A stretch of 33,657 bases of DNA from Planctomycetota bacterium (GCA_003553185.1 PUPC01000328.1:1-33657); one strand, 5' to 3'. Shown: positions 15,755-25,187, numbered from the stretch's first letter. Numbers and translations are program-made. The notes: generated by a model not told the origin, from the sequence alone.

Positions 15755-17500
15755 ATGTGGAAGACTCGGGCGTTTGCTCTGAGCGCTTTGATGCTTATCA
15801 GCACGGTCGTTTCCTCGCATTCCTTTGCAGCGGATGAAGAGCAATTAATCCGCAGCATAGAACGCTCGCAGGAAGAGGCAGCTCGGGCGGCGTTGACTAC
15901 CGATTCGCCAATGCTCGCCACCGCGGCCTTCGGTGCATTTCTGAGGAACACGAGGAACCCGGAAGAAGAGTCGGCGCTCCGTGTGATCCGAGCGTTCTCG
16001 GAAAAATCGGGGATGTATCACAAGGCGGCGCTGCTCACCTCGATGCACAGCCGGAGCTCCCAGGCAGTTGAAGCTCTGATCAAGGAGGGCGATCACCGGC
16101 TCGCCGCCGCAATCGCGCTCGCCGGCGCCGAGGCCCGTTATCGCGCCCTGAACGCGGTCCGGACATTACGAATGGCGGAAGACGATGATATTGATGATGA
16201 ACGGCGAACTCGCCTGGTCACCCAGGCCGAGCGCCGCCATCAACTCGCCGATCTTCCCGAATCATTTTTTGATGAGGACAGAGATGCGGTCACGGTCCAA
16301 CTGGCGATCTTGGCGGCCGCCTACGGGGACGTGTCCGACCTCCAGGATACCATCAAAGGCGTCGACCGTGACACGCCGTCGGTAAACGCGGCGAAGCTCC
16401 TCTACCTCGCCCTTGTCGGCGCGGAACCCGACGAGGAATGGCTGGAGGAAGTGTTGCGTTCCAATGCAACCGTGCGGGACCGCGTGACTCAGCCGGAACC
16501 GTCCCTGTCACGGTATCGGCTCACCCCACCTGGCATGGTCGTCTGCGCCGAAGCGCTGGGGCATCTGTCCGAGGATGTGGCTCTGCCGCACCTGCACAAG
16601 GCGCTGTCCCATCCCGACCTCCGCGTTCGCGTGGAGGCAGCGCGGTCGATCCGGCGGATCGGTTCCCGGGAATCTGCGAGGCATCTGGCCGCGCAGGTGC
16701 GGGACTGCGAATGGCCGGTCCTGGTTGAGGTCTGTGCCGGCTTGGCAGCCATCCCGGACCACCGGGCCATCCCGGCTCTCATAAGACGCTTGGACGATGA
16801 GACCGGCCGGTTCCGGCTGGACCTCATCTATGCGCTCTCCGCCATCGCGGGAGCGCAGAGGGGCCGCTCAGCGGAAGAATGGACCGCCTGGTGGCGGCGT
16901 GTTTCCGATACTTTTGCGGTGGATCCAGGAAAGTCCGAGGTGTTCCGAAAGAACTTCCGAGTCCAAGACATGGCTCCCGAGGAATTGGGCCGTTTCTACG
17001 GCCTGCCGATCTACAGCGACCGGGTCGTCTTCGTCGTCGACACATCGACCTCGATGCGCGGTCGGCGGTTCAACTCGCTGAAGAGCAATCTAAAAGAGAC
17101 GCTGGAGGAACTGAAGCCCGATGTTTACTTCAACATCGTCGATTTCGGTGCGGTCATCACCGCGATGCATCCGCGCGGACTGTTCCGAGACAGGCGGAAG
17201 GCCATCGAATACGTTTACGAGATGCCACTGACGCGAGCAACCCGGACACTGTGTGCCATCGAGCGGGGGGCGTGGCTGCAAGAGGCCGACACCCTGATCT
17301 TCCTGTCGGATGGAGCGCCCACTTTCGGCCAGACGAGGGAGTGGGGCCATATTCTCTCGACTATCCGCCTGTTTCAACGCTTCCGCCCCATGGCGATCTA
17401 TACCGTCGATTTCGACCCGACCGCTAACAACAGATGGCATACCGACTGGCTCGCCGCCGAGAACGCTGGCTTGGGCGACGTGGTCATTATCGATAATTGA
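15755..17500 (+). CDS. Exported HEAT-repeat and von Willebrand factor A domain protein
   Basis: Signal peptide MWKTRAFALSALMLISTVVSSHSFA; HEAT-like repeats (LPHLHKALSHPDLRVRVEAARSIRRIG); vWA with MIDAS DTSTS (VVFVVDTSTSMRGRRF) and DTLIFLSDGAPTFG. Confidence 0.88.
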   Translation: MWKTRAFALSALMLISTVVSSHSFAADEEQLIRSIERSQEEAARAALTTDSPMLATAAFGAFLRNTRNPEEESALRVIRAFSEKSGMYHKAALLTSMHSRSSQAVEALIKEGDHRLAAAIALAGAEARYRALNAVRTLRMAEDDDIDDERRTRLVTQAERRHQLADLPESFFDEDRDAVTVQLAILAAAYGDVSDLQDTIKGVDRDTPSVNAAKLLYLALVGAEPDEEWLEEVLRSNATVRDRVTQPEPSLSRYRLTPPGMVVCAEALGHLSEDVALPHLHKALSHPDLRVRVEAARSIRRIGSRESARHLAAQVRDCEWPVLVEVCAGLAAIPDHRAIPALIRRLDDETGRFRLDLIYALSAIAGAQRGRSAEEWTAWWRRVSDTFAVDPGKSEVFRKNFRVQDMAPEELGRFYGLPIYSDRVVFVVDTSTSMRGRRFNSLKSNLKETLEELKPDVYFNIVDFGAVITAMHPRGLFRDRRKAIEYVYEMPLTRATRTLCAIERGAWLQEADTLIFLSDGAPTFGQTREWGHILSTIRLFQRFRPMAIYTVDFDPTANNRWHTDWLAAENAGLGDVVIIDN

Positions 17501-17675
17501 GATCCTCCGACTGCGGAACACGAGGCCAGAAGCGGAGTTAATATACACGCAGGGGATGGTGTCTGCCGCCAGAGAACGGGCAAGAAAGGCGATTGGCGTT
17601 GTACCTTTGCTGTGTCTCTCTGCCGCTCTATCCGGCGCATCACAACGTCCCAATGATGATCGAAGGAGACCCGTT

Positions 17676-17996
17676 ATGCAACGCGTGTGCTTTCTGCTCA
17701 AGGTGAGAGAAGACCGGATCGAGGAGTACAAGGAGAAGCACGAGGAAGTCTGGCCGGAGATGCTGGACGCCCTGCGAGAGACCGGATGGCACAATTACTC
17801 GCTCTTTCTCCGGGACGACGGCCTGCTCGTGGGCTATTGCGAGACGCCCGATTTCGAAGCCGCCGTCGCCGGCATGCAGGACAAGGAGGTCAACCGGCGC
17901 TGGCAGGAGATGATGGCACCGTACTTCGAGGAGTTGGGCTCCGGACAGGCGGACACAAGCATGCGGCCGCTGGAAGAGGTCTTTCACCTCGACTGA
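17676..17996 (+). CDS. rhaM: L-rhamnose mutarotase family protein
   Basis: MQRVCFLLKVREDRIEEYKEKHEEVWPEMLDALRETGWHNYSLFLRDDGLLVGYCE...RWQEMMAPYFE; SD GAAGGAGA. Confidence 0.92.
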   Translation: MQRVCFLLKVREDRIEEYKEKHEEVWPEMLDALRETGWHNYSLFLRDDGLLVGYCETPDFEAAVAGMQDKEVNRRWQEMMAPYFEELGSGQADTSMRPLEEVFHLD

Positions 17997-18027
17997 CCCG
18001 ACGCCCGCCCGCGGTTCCGCTTGCCGC

Positions 18028-19017
18028 CTACAGGGCGACGGCCTCCCCGGTCTCGATCGACCGGATGGCGGCATCGAGGACCTTCTGGGCGGCCAGGCCG
18101 TCGGCTCCGGAGCCGTCGATCTCTTCCGGGGGCACGGCGTCGGTCACCTGTTTCAGGAACCGGTGTATGCGGTCCCGGAACGTGTCGATGAACCCGGTAT
18201 AGCCGCCGAACGCCGGGTTGGTATAGACGACCTTCTTCAAGTCGCCTGCGGGGTATAAGGTCGCCTCGCGCCACATGTCGTCGAGGACGAACCGCCCCCC
18301 GGTCCCGCCCACCTCGCACCGCTCCATCGGGTGGCCCCGTTCGATATCGTAGCTGCCGGTCAGTGTGCCGACCGCCCCGCTCCGGAATTTCATGTTGAAG
18401 GTGGCGGTCGACCAGATCGTCCGACCGGGGGCCTTCGTGGCGAAGCAGTGGACGGCCTCGATGTCGCCGCAGAAATAGCGCATCACGTCAACCGTGTGTG
18501 GATGCAGCGATTTGATGTGGTAGTACGGCGAGCTTTCGTTGGGATTTCCGATCCACATGTTCATATTGATGAAAAGGATGGTCCCGAGCCGACCGTCTGT
18601 GACCCAGGATTTGGCCAGCCGCGCGGCGGGGGTGCTCCGATGGTTGAGGTCGATTGCGAAGCAGAGCCCATTCTCGCGGGCGCGGGCGACCATCTCCTCG
18701 GCGGGAGCGATCTCGTTGCAGATCGGCTTCTCGCACAGGACGTGGCAGCCGGCGTCGAGCGCCTGGATTGTCGGCTCGTAGTGGTCGCTCCCGTTCTCGA
18801 CACCGCTGGTGGCGACGCTGACCAGATCGGGCTCGAGCTGATCGAGCATCGTCTGGGCGTCGTAGAAGGCGGGAACGCCGAGCCGTTGGGCCGCGGTGTC
18901 GGCCCGATCCCTGATGATGTCGCACACACCGACCAGCTCGGCGAGCTCGTCCTCACGGTAGATGTCGGCGTGCCGATTCCCGATCGGCCCCATCCCAATG
19001 ACAGCAACTCGCAACAC
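18028..19017 (-). CDS. Gfo/Idh/MocA family oxidoreductase (paralogue 1)
   Basis: VAVIGMGPIGNRHADIYRE, CEKPICNEIAPAEEMV, FAIDLNHRSTPAARLAKSWV. Confidence 0.95.
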   Translation of the reverse strand: MLRVAVIGMGPIGNRHADIYREDELAELVGVCDIIRDRADTAAQRLGVPAFYDAQTMLDQLEPDLVSVATSGVENGSDHYEPTIQALDAGCHVLCEKPICNEIAPAEEMVARARENGLCFAIDLNHRSTPAARLAKSWVTDGRLGTILFINMNMWIGNPNESSPYYHIKSLHPHTVDVMRYFCGDIEAVHCFATKAPGRTIWSTATFNMKFRSGAVGTLTGSYDIERGHPMERCEVGGTGGRFVLDDMWREATLYPAGDLKKVVYTNPAFGGYTGFIDTFRDRIHRFLKQVTDAVPPEEIDGSGADGLAAQKVLDAAIRSIETGEAVAL

Positions 19018-19028
19018 GGTAGCCCTCC

Positions 19029-19751
19029 TTATTTGTCGATATAGCCGTATTCAATGAGCGCGGGCCGGATGAAGTCGAAATCGTGCCGGCCCTCGTCGGT
19101 CTTCCACCTACCCACGGGCTCGGTCCGCACCGGGATTCTGGCCAGCGGGAACCCGAGAAACGCCTCGAGCCGGCCGAGCGTTTCGTCCTGGCGCAGCACG
19201 AAATCTTCGAACCGAACCGTGATGGTGTGCTCGGGCTTCGGCGTGGTCCGGACGATGAGGTCCTGGTACACCCAGGAGATGGCCCGCCGTCTCCTCACGT
19301 CATCGGTCCTCGGATACTCGATCCCGAAATCCGTCAGATCATCGGTCAGGTGCTCGCCCAGGATGCTGTCCCGCGGGTCGCGCACCCAAATGACATATTT
19401 CGCATCGGGGAAGATCCGTCGTATCCAGGGATAGCACAGTGTGGTCTCGGGGATTTTCCAGCCCTTGTGCTCGGCGTTGCTGCTGAGCACGCTGTGCAGG
19501 TATCGGTGGATGAGCCGGGCGAATTCGGGATCAATCGGACCGTGGTGTAGCTCGTCGAGGTTCCATTCGAGATCGCCCATCCATCGCACGTGCCGGGCCA
19601 GCACCCGGCAGGCCTCGTACATGTCCTCGGGGGGAAGGAGGTCCCCCGATTCGTTCAGTGGTTCGCCCATATAGACACCGCTCTCGGAGAGAGTGTGGGA
19701 CATCGCCCTCGTTCCGCCGTGACCGCGTCCGATGACAGTGATCAGTGACAT
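19029..19751 (-). CDS. Sulfotransferase-like protein
   Basis: 5'-PSB-loop-like VIGRGHGGTRAMSHTL; FPDAKYVIWVRDPRDSILG (3'-PB-like); VRFEDFVLRQDETLGRLEAFLGFPL. Confidence 0.82.
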   Translation of the reverse strand: MSLITVIGRGHGGTRAMSHTLSESGVYMGEPLNESGDLLPPEDMYEACRVLARHVRWMGDLEWNLDELHHGPIDPEFARLIHRYLHSVLSSNAEHKGWKIPETTLCYPWIRRIFPDAKYVIWVRDPRDSILGEHLTDDLTDFGIEYPRTDDVRRRRAISWVYQDLIVRTTPKPEHTITVRFEDFVLRQDETLGRLEAFLGFPLARIPVRTEPVGRWKTDEGRHDFDFIRPALIEYGYIDK

Positions 19752-19805
19752 TGTGCTCCTTGTGCGGGCTCGCAGTGATTCCGTGCCCGGAGTTGCGGGG
19801 ACCAC

Positions 19806-21191
19806 TTACTCCTTGTCTTTTGCCTGCAGAGATCGGGCTTTTTTCACGTCGCCGATGTGCAAAGAGTCGTATGCTTCCTGGGACGACTTGAATGGTGCGC
19901 CGGGTGCCCAGTCGAGGTTGGTGGCCATCGGGTTGGTCTGGCCCGTCTCCTTCTCACGTCTGGCGATCCACGATTGCATCCTGCCCTCAAGCAGTTCGAC
20001 GACCTCCGGTTCCTGCTCCGCCAGGTTCTGGTTCTCCTCGGGGTCGTTGATCAGGTTGTACAGCTCGATCTCCGGCTTGAAATGGAAGTCCGGCTCCAGG
20101 GCGTGGATGAGTTTCCACTGTGGCGTTCGCCAGCCGTGTTTTCGCATCCAGGTGCACTCGGTGATGTAGAACTCGGTCGACGGTCTTCGCCGCTCGCCCC
20201 GCATCTGGGGCACGAGCGATTGCCCGTCGAACGAGGCCGTCGTCTTGATGTCCAGCAGATCGAGCACAGTGGGAGTAACGTCCTGAAGCAGACAGTTGCC
20301 GTCGAGCCGCAGGTCCGCCGGCACACGGCCGGGCAGGCGGAAGATAAGCGGGACAACCAGAGTCGTGTCGTAGATGCCGTGGTGGTCGAACCAGCAATCG
20401 TGGTCGTACAGCGTCTCGCCGTGGTCGCTGGTAAAGACGACCAATGTCTCCTCGTCCAGCCCCAGTTCGGTCAGCTCGGCGAAGAGGTTCGCGATGCAGG
20501 TGTCCATGTAGGCGATGCCCCCGTCATATTGGGCGACCACGTAATCCTTGTCGGTCACGCCCTCGGGCAGCCAGCTTTTGAAGTAGTCGGCGAACGGCTT
20601 GAATTGATATACCGGTTCGAGAGAGGTGTTGGCCGGGTCGCACTCGTCTCCGCCGTAGAACAGGCGCTCGAACGGAGCCGGCGGGAGGTACGGCGTGTGC
20701 GGGTCCATGTGGCGAAGGAACAAGAAGAACGGTTCGTCTGCGGAGGCGAGCCGCCGCAGCTCGGGCAGCGCGACATCGTTGAGTGCCTCGGCTTTGTGTG
20801 CTCGACCGTCATCTCCGATGCTCCACCCGCCGTATTGGACGTACTTGCCGAAGCCCCGGCTCGCCGGGTTGCCGTTGAACCCCACCGAGACGGTGCTGTA
20901 ACCCGCCCCGCCCAGAAGTTCGGCGAGCGTCGGTGCGTCCTCGGCCATCGGCCCCTTGTGCCGAAGGGCGACCGTATTCGTCCCGAAGCAGTCGCGCCCG
21001 GTCAGCATGCTGCCATAGCCGGATGTGGTCGGCACGTGCGGGCTGAACGCGCTCTCGAAGACAGTGCCGCCCTCGGCGAACCGATCGACATGCGGCGTTG
21101 TCAGGTGCTGATAGCCGTACAAACTCATGTGATCGCGTCGCAGGCTGTCCACACCGATCAGAAGCAGGTTGGGATGGCGGTTGGGCATCAA
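19806..21191 (-). CDS. Alkaline phosphatase superfamily / sulfatase-fold hydrolase lacking the canonical CxPxR motif
   Basis: NLLLIGVDSLRRDHMSLYGYQHLTTPHVDRFAEGGTVFESAFSPHVPTTSGYGSMLTGRD, VVFTSDHGETLYDHDCWFDHHGIYDTTLVVPLIFRLPG. Confidence 0.9.
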   Translation of the reverse strand: MMPNRHPNLLLIGVDSLRRDHMSLYGYQHLTTPHVDRFAEGGTVFESAFSPHVPTTSGYGSMLTGRDCFGTNTVALRHKGPMAEDAPTLAELLGGAGYSTVSVGFNGNPASRGFGKYVQYGGWSIGDDGRAHKAEALNDVALPELRRLASADEPFFLFLRHMDPHTPYLPPAPFERLFYGGDECDPANTSLEPVYQFKPFADYFKSWLPEGVTDKDYVVAQYDGGIAYMDTCIANLFAELTELGLDEETLVVFTSDHGETLYDHDCWFDHHGIYDTTLVVPLIFRLPGRVPADLRLDGNCLLQDVTPTVLDLLDIKTTASFDGQSLVPQMRGERRRPSTEFYITECTWMRKHGWRTPQWKLIHALEPDFHFKPEIELYNLINDPEENQNLAEQEPEVVELLEGRMQSWIARREKETGQTNPMATNLDWAPGAPFKSSQEAYDSLHIGDVKKARSLQAKDKE

Positions 21192-21243
21192 CTGGGCTCC
21201 TCATTTTTTACAGGACAAAGAACGGCTCGGGGCCGCATCGATA

Positions 21244-22050
21244 TCACCGGGCACCCAGCACTTTCAGACAAGCGTTCATATAGCCGTAGCTCTCGGCGGC
21301 GATGATGGCCCGGTGAGCGAGCGGATACTCACCGGCGCCAATCACTTCGAGGCATACGGACCCGTCGTAGCCGCCGTCGACCATCGCCCTGAAATAGCCC
21401 CAGAGGTCGATGTCTCCGCGCCCGCAGGCCTGGTCGTGCGGCTCGCCCGGCGACGGGCCGGGCCCCTTGCAGTCCCGGATATGGATGTGCCGTACTCTGT
21501 CCAGGACTTCGGGCAGGGCCGTGGCCGGGTCCTCGCCCGCCCGGTGGATGTGGCTGGGGTCCATGTCGATCCCGAACGCGGGCGACGTGACGTTCTCCAT
21601 CGCACGCAGTGTGGTCGGCGTGTTATAGACACAAGCCCCCACGTGCGCCTTGCAACAGAGGGTGACGCCGTGCTCGGCGGCGCGACCAGCCATCTTCGCC
21701 ATCAGGTCGGTCTGCCGCTCGAAGCTTTCGGCATCGTCCGAATTGCCGCCTGGGCCGATATTGATCACCGGAACTCCCAATGCATCGGCCGCGGCAAAGG
21801 CCTTGGCCAGCCGGTCCTCATCGAGCCGGGCTTCCTCCATCGAGAGTAGCTCGAGATCGTATTCCTCGGCGAGCGACAGTATCCCGTCCATCTGCTCCTC
21901 CCAGCGGTCCAGCTCGAGATGTTCGCACATGCCCTTGATGGCGGAGAGCTCGACACCGTCATAGCCCGCCCATGCGATGTGTTTCATCGCCGTCTCGAGA
22001 TCGTGTCCGCTGAACAGAACCGTGTTCACGCCCAGCTTAATCATCTTCAT
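21244..22050 (-). CDS. Sugar phosphate isomerase/epimerase (xylose isomerase-like TIM barrel)
   Basis: AWAGYDGVELSAIKGM, INIGPGGNSDDAESFERQTDLMAKMAGRAAEHGVTLCCKAHVG, FGIDMDPSHIHRAGEDP, HIRDCKG, GGYDGSVCLEVIG. Confidence 0.93.
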   Translation of the reverse strand: MKMIKLGVNTVLFSGHDLETAMKHIAWAGYDGVELSAIKGMCEHLELDRWEEQMDGILSLAEEYDLELLSMEEARLDEDRLAKAFAAADALGVPVINIGPGGNSDDAESFERQTDLMAKMAGRAAEHGVTLCCKAHVGACVYNTPTTLRAMENVTSPAFGIDMDPSHIHRAGEDPATALPEVLDRVRHIHIRDCKGPGPSPGEPHDQACGRGDIDLWGYFRAMVDGGYDGSVCLEVIGAGEYPLAHRAIIAAESYGYMNACLKVLGAR

Positions 22051-22085
22051 CTCCCATCCGGCACGTTCCCTCGAATGTCCTTCGG

Positions 22086-23084
22086 TTAGCCCGGAATATC
22101 AACCGTTTTCCCCGCTTCGAATGACTCGATCGCCGCCTCGATGATTTTCTGGGCGGTGAGAGCGTCGGCCCCGGACGCCTCGATCCGTTCCGGCGGGACA
22201 CCTTCGATAAGCTGTCGCACCCAGTACGAGATTCGGCTGTGGAACGTCTCGCCGAAGTCCCTCATCCCGCCCAGGAAATCGTACGTCTCTCGCTCGATCT
22301 TTCTGCGGTGCATGAAGGTCAGTCGTTTGCAGCACTCTTCGAGCACGAACCGTCCGTCCGAACCCACCACGTCGCAGTGTTCAAGCCCGTATTGTGGCAG
22401 CGCCCCGTCGTAGCTCCCGGTCAGGTTGCCGACCACGCCGTTTTCGAACAGCATCCCGATCTGGGCGTTCGACCAGATGGTCCGGCCCTTGCCTTTCGAG
22501 CAGAATGCGTGCACGCTCTTTACGTCGCCGCAGAAGTACCGCATCACGTCTATCGAATGCGGGTGCAGAGCCCTCAGGTGGAACCATGGCGACGACTCGT
22601 TCGGGTTCGGTATCCACATCCGCATGTTGATGATGTGGAGCTGGCCGAGGCGGCCCTCGTCGACCCACTCCCGCGCCCGAACGGCGGCCGGGGTAAAGCG
22701 GTGGTTCAGGTCGATCGCGTACGGGATGCTCTTCTCCCTGGCCAGTGCGACCATTTCTTCCGCCTCATCAATGCGGTTCGAGATCGGCTTCTCGCCGAGG
22801 ACGGGCAGGCCGGCGCCGAGCAGTTCCATCGTCGGCTCGTAGTGGTCGCCGCCGTTTTCCTCGCCCGCCGTGCACATGCTGCACGCGTCCAGGTCGATCC
22901 CGCTGTCCAGCATCTCCTGCACGCTGTAGAAGGCCCGGGCGTCATACTCCTCGGCGGCCTTGTCCGCTCGCTCCTCAATGATATCGCACACGGCGACCAC
23001 GTCTGTTTCGTCCAGTTCCCGATAGACCCTGGCGTGCCGGTTGCCGATTCCTCCCATCCCGACGATCCCGATTCTCAGCGCCAT
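22086..23084 (-). CDS. Gfo/Idh/MocA family oxidoreductase (paralogue 2)
   Basis: IGIVGMGGIGNRHARVYRELDE, GEKPISNRIDEAEEMVALA, YAIDLNHRFTPAAVRAREWV; extensive similarity to 18028-19017. Confidence 0.95.
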   Translation of the reverse strand: MALRIGIVGMGGIGNRHARVYRELDETDVVAVCDIIEERADKAAEEYDARAFYSVQEMLDSGIDLDACSMCTAGEENGGDHYEPTMELLGAGLPVLGEKPISNRIDEAEEMVALAREKSIPYAIDLNHRFTPAAVRAREWVDEGRLGQLHIINMRMWIPNPNESSPWFHLRALHPHSIDVMRYFCGDVKSVHAFCSKGKGRTIWSNAQIGMLFENGVVGNLTGSYDGALPQYGLEHCDVVGSDGRFVLEECCKRLTFMHRRKIERETYDFLGGMRDFGETFHSRISYWVRQLIEGVPPERIEASGADALTAQKIIEAAIESFEAGKTVDIPG

Positions 23085-23159
23085 TTATCTGCCTCCTGTT
23101 TTGAACGTGGCCGTGCAAGCGCAGACTTTAGCATTTCCCATGTGCGAATTCCACCCCGG

Positions 23160-25187
23160 TCATCGGTACTTTTCAATCTGCAGCCGAACCGCTTCGAGAC
23201 AGCGGGGGAGTGCGGGGCTTTGCGACCGTTCTCGGACGAACACCGGCACCCGCTCCAACGGGGCGGGATACCCGGCAATCTGTACCGGACCGTGATGCCA
23301 CGTGCCGTCGAACACATCCTGCCACCGCCCTTTGGGCAGGTACACGTCTCGCCGCTCCGTTCTGTCGAGCACGGGGGCAACCAGCAGGTCCTCGCCCAGG
23401 AAGTACTGGTCCTCGATCTCCTGGGCGACCTCGTCGTCCGGACGATGCAACAACATGTGCCGCATCAGCGGGACGCCGCGCGCGGCCCCCGCCCGGAACT
23501 GCTCTGTCAGATACGGGATGAGGGTGTAGTGCACCTTCGAGTAGGTCCGGTACAGATCAACGATCTCCGGCTCGAAGTCATACGGTCGGGTGACGGTCCC
23601 GTGGGTGGACATCACCGGCCCGAAGCAGGCGAGCTGGCAGCCGCGGGCGAACACCTCCGGCTCCGGATTCTCGTCGGGGTTGTCAGCCGGAATGTACCCG
23701 CCGAGGTCGTGCCCCATGAACGGTACGCCGGACAGGCCCAGCGAGAGGGCTGCTCTCAGGATCGCCCGGAGGAAGCGGAACTCCCGGCGCTGGTCGCCGC
23801 ACCAAACCCACGGGTACCGGGCGGCCCCGATCCCTCCTCCCCGGCTCCAGCATACCCCGCCATCGGGCCGCCGCTTTTGAAACAGGTTATACATCATCGT
23901 GTTGTATCGGACCGGATAGTAGTGGTGCATCCCGCGGGGTGTCCGGCCGGCCAGCTCGAGGTCGTGGTGTTCGGGGAACTGCTCGCAGAAGTCGATCTTC
24001 GCCCCGTCGACGCCCACATCGTCGAGCAGTCGGCCCCACACCTGTTCGGTCCACCAACGCACTGCCTCCGGGTTGGTGATATCGAGGAACCGGCTGCTCC
24101 GTCGGTTGGGCGCGTCGGCGGGGTTGTACGCCGCCGCCTCTTCCAGGTCCACAGTCCCGTCGGCCCGACTCACGCAATACGATTCGGCCTCGGGCAACTC
24201 ACTGATCAGCGGTCCTCGGACACGGCCGCAGGCGTCATAGACGAGCACCTTCTTGCCCGCTTGATGCAGCTCGTCGACCAGCTCTTTGAGGTCGTCATAC
24301 GTGCCGGTATCATACGTCGGCCAGCCCTCGATGATCACGCCCGACCACGGCAGGTCCAGTTCGGCCATCCGGGCCGCCATCGCCCGCACACCTTCAGGAG
24401 TCGAGAACTCCTTCGTCCGCCCGTGCCGGCTGACCAGCATCCCGAACGCCCAGTCCGGCGGGGTTGGTGATCTTCCTGTCAGGGTGGTAAGCGATTCGAG
24501 CACCGACCGGGGCGCCTCGTCGACAATGACATATAGGTCAAGCGGGGCGTCCAACTCGGAGACCGACCAGCGTGCGGGGTCCTCCACGCCGAGGTCGAGT
24601 GTCATGCCCTCGAACCGGTTAACGAAGATGCCGTAGCCGCCGCTGCTGAGCATGAAGGGGACGGGCAGGTAGCTGTTCCCTTCGGTCTCGCACCACCGGT
24701 CCTCGGCCCACACTTGCACAGAGCTGCCCCGTCGTTCGACCGCGTCAAATCGCTCGCCGGTCCCGTAAAGGCGCTCGTGCGATGTCAGTGTGCCGCCGAT
24801 GCGAAGGCCGGCTTCCTCCAGTTGAATCGAGTCGATTGCCGTGACCACCTCGTTGTCGACATCAAGGAACTCAATACGCATCGGCGGCCCGTACAGACGG
24901 ACGGACATCGCGATGTCCTCCCCGGATATCCGAACGCTTCCCTCGCTCTCCTCGGTCAGGGCAAGATCGCTCGAGCGAACATCCGGCTCCTCGGCCGATC
25001 CCCCCCCGGCCAGTTGAGCCGCGCCTTCATAATCGAACGTGCCGTCCGTAGCGCCCATCTGCAACCGCCAGGTATTCGGCATCGGCAGGCCGATACGGAA
25101 CGCCCGTTGCGTCCCGTTGTCTGCAATACCGTTCCACTCGACGGCGTCTCCGTTAACCGTGACATCTTCGATGCACTCGAATTCCAT
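23160..25187 (-). CDS. Glycoside hydrolase family 31 protein (alpha-glucosidase/alpha-xylosidase-like)
   Basis: ERLYGTGERFDAVERRG, GYGIFVNRFEGMTLDLG, nucleophile region DGAKIDFCEQFPEH, WVWCGDQRREFRFLRAILRAALSLGLSGVPFMGHDLGGY, acting on MRHMLLHRPDD. Confidence 0.93.
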   Translation of the reverse strand: MEFECIEDVTVNGDAVEWNGIADNGTQRAFRIGLPMPNTWRLQMGATDGTFDYEGAAQLAGGGSAEEPDVRSSDLALTEESEGSVRISGEDIAMSVRLYGPPMRIEFLDVDNEVVTAIDSIQLEEAGLRIGGTLTSHERLYGTGERFDAVERRGSSVQVWAEDRWCETEGNSYLPVPFMLSSGGYGIFVNRFEGMTLDLGVEDPARWSVSELDAPLDLYVIVDEAPRSVLESLTTLTGRSPTPPDWAFGMLVSRHGRTKEFSTPEGVRAMAARMAELDLPWSGVIIEGWPTYDTGTYDDLKELVDELHQAGKKVLVYDACGRVRGPLISELPEAESYCVSRADGTVDLEEAAAYNPADAPNRRSSRFLDITNPEAVRWWTEQVWGRLLDDVGVDGAKIDFCEQFPEHHDLELAGRTPRGMHHYYPVRYNTMMYNLFQKRRPDGGVCWSRGGGIGAARYPWVWCGDQRREFRFLRAILRAALSLGLSGVPFMGHDLGGYIPADNPDENPEPEVFARGCQLACFGPVMSTHGTVTRPYDFEPEIVDLYRTYSKVHYTLIPYLTEQFRAGAARGVPLMRHMLLHRPDDEVAQEIEDQYFLGEDLLVAPVLDRTERRDVYLPKGRWQDVFDGTWHHGPVQIAGYPAPLERVPVFVRERSQSPALPRCLEAVRLQIEKYR

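Noticed and set aside
8506-15775. Shared N-terminus MWKTRA in the TPR lipoprotein (8506) and the HEAT-vWA protein (15755)
   Set aside because: Similarity stops after six residues and the flanking DNA differs; treated as coincidence.
19857-21305. 482-aa plus-strand ORF opposite the AlkP/sulfatase-fold gene
   Set aside because: Antisense mirror frame with no domain signature.
22239-24470. 743-aa plus-strand ORF antisense to Gfo/Idh-2 and GH31
   Set aside because: Mirror frame of well-supported high-GC coding genes; no recognisable motifs and no SD. Long antisense ORFs are expected here.
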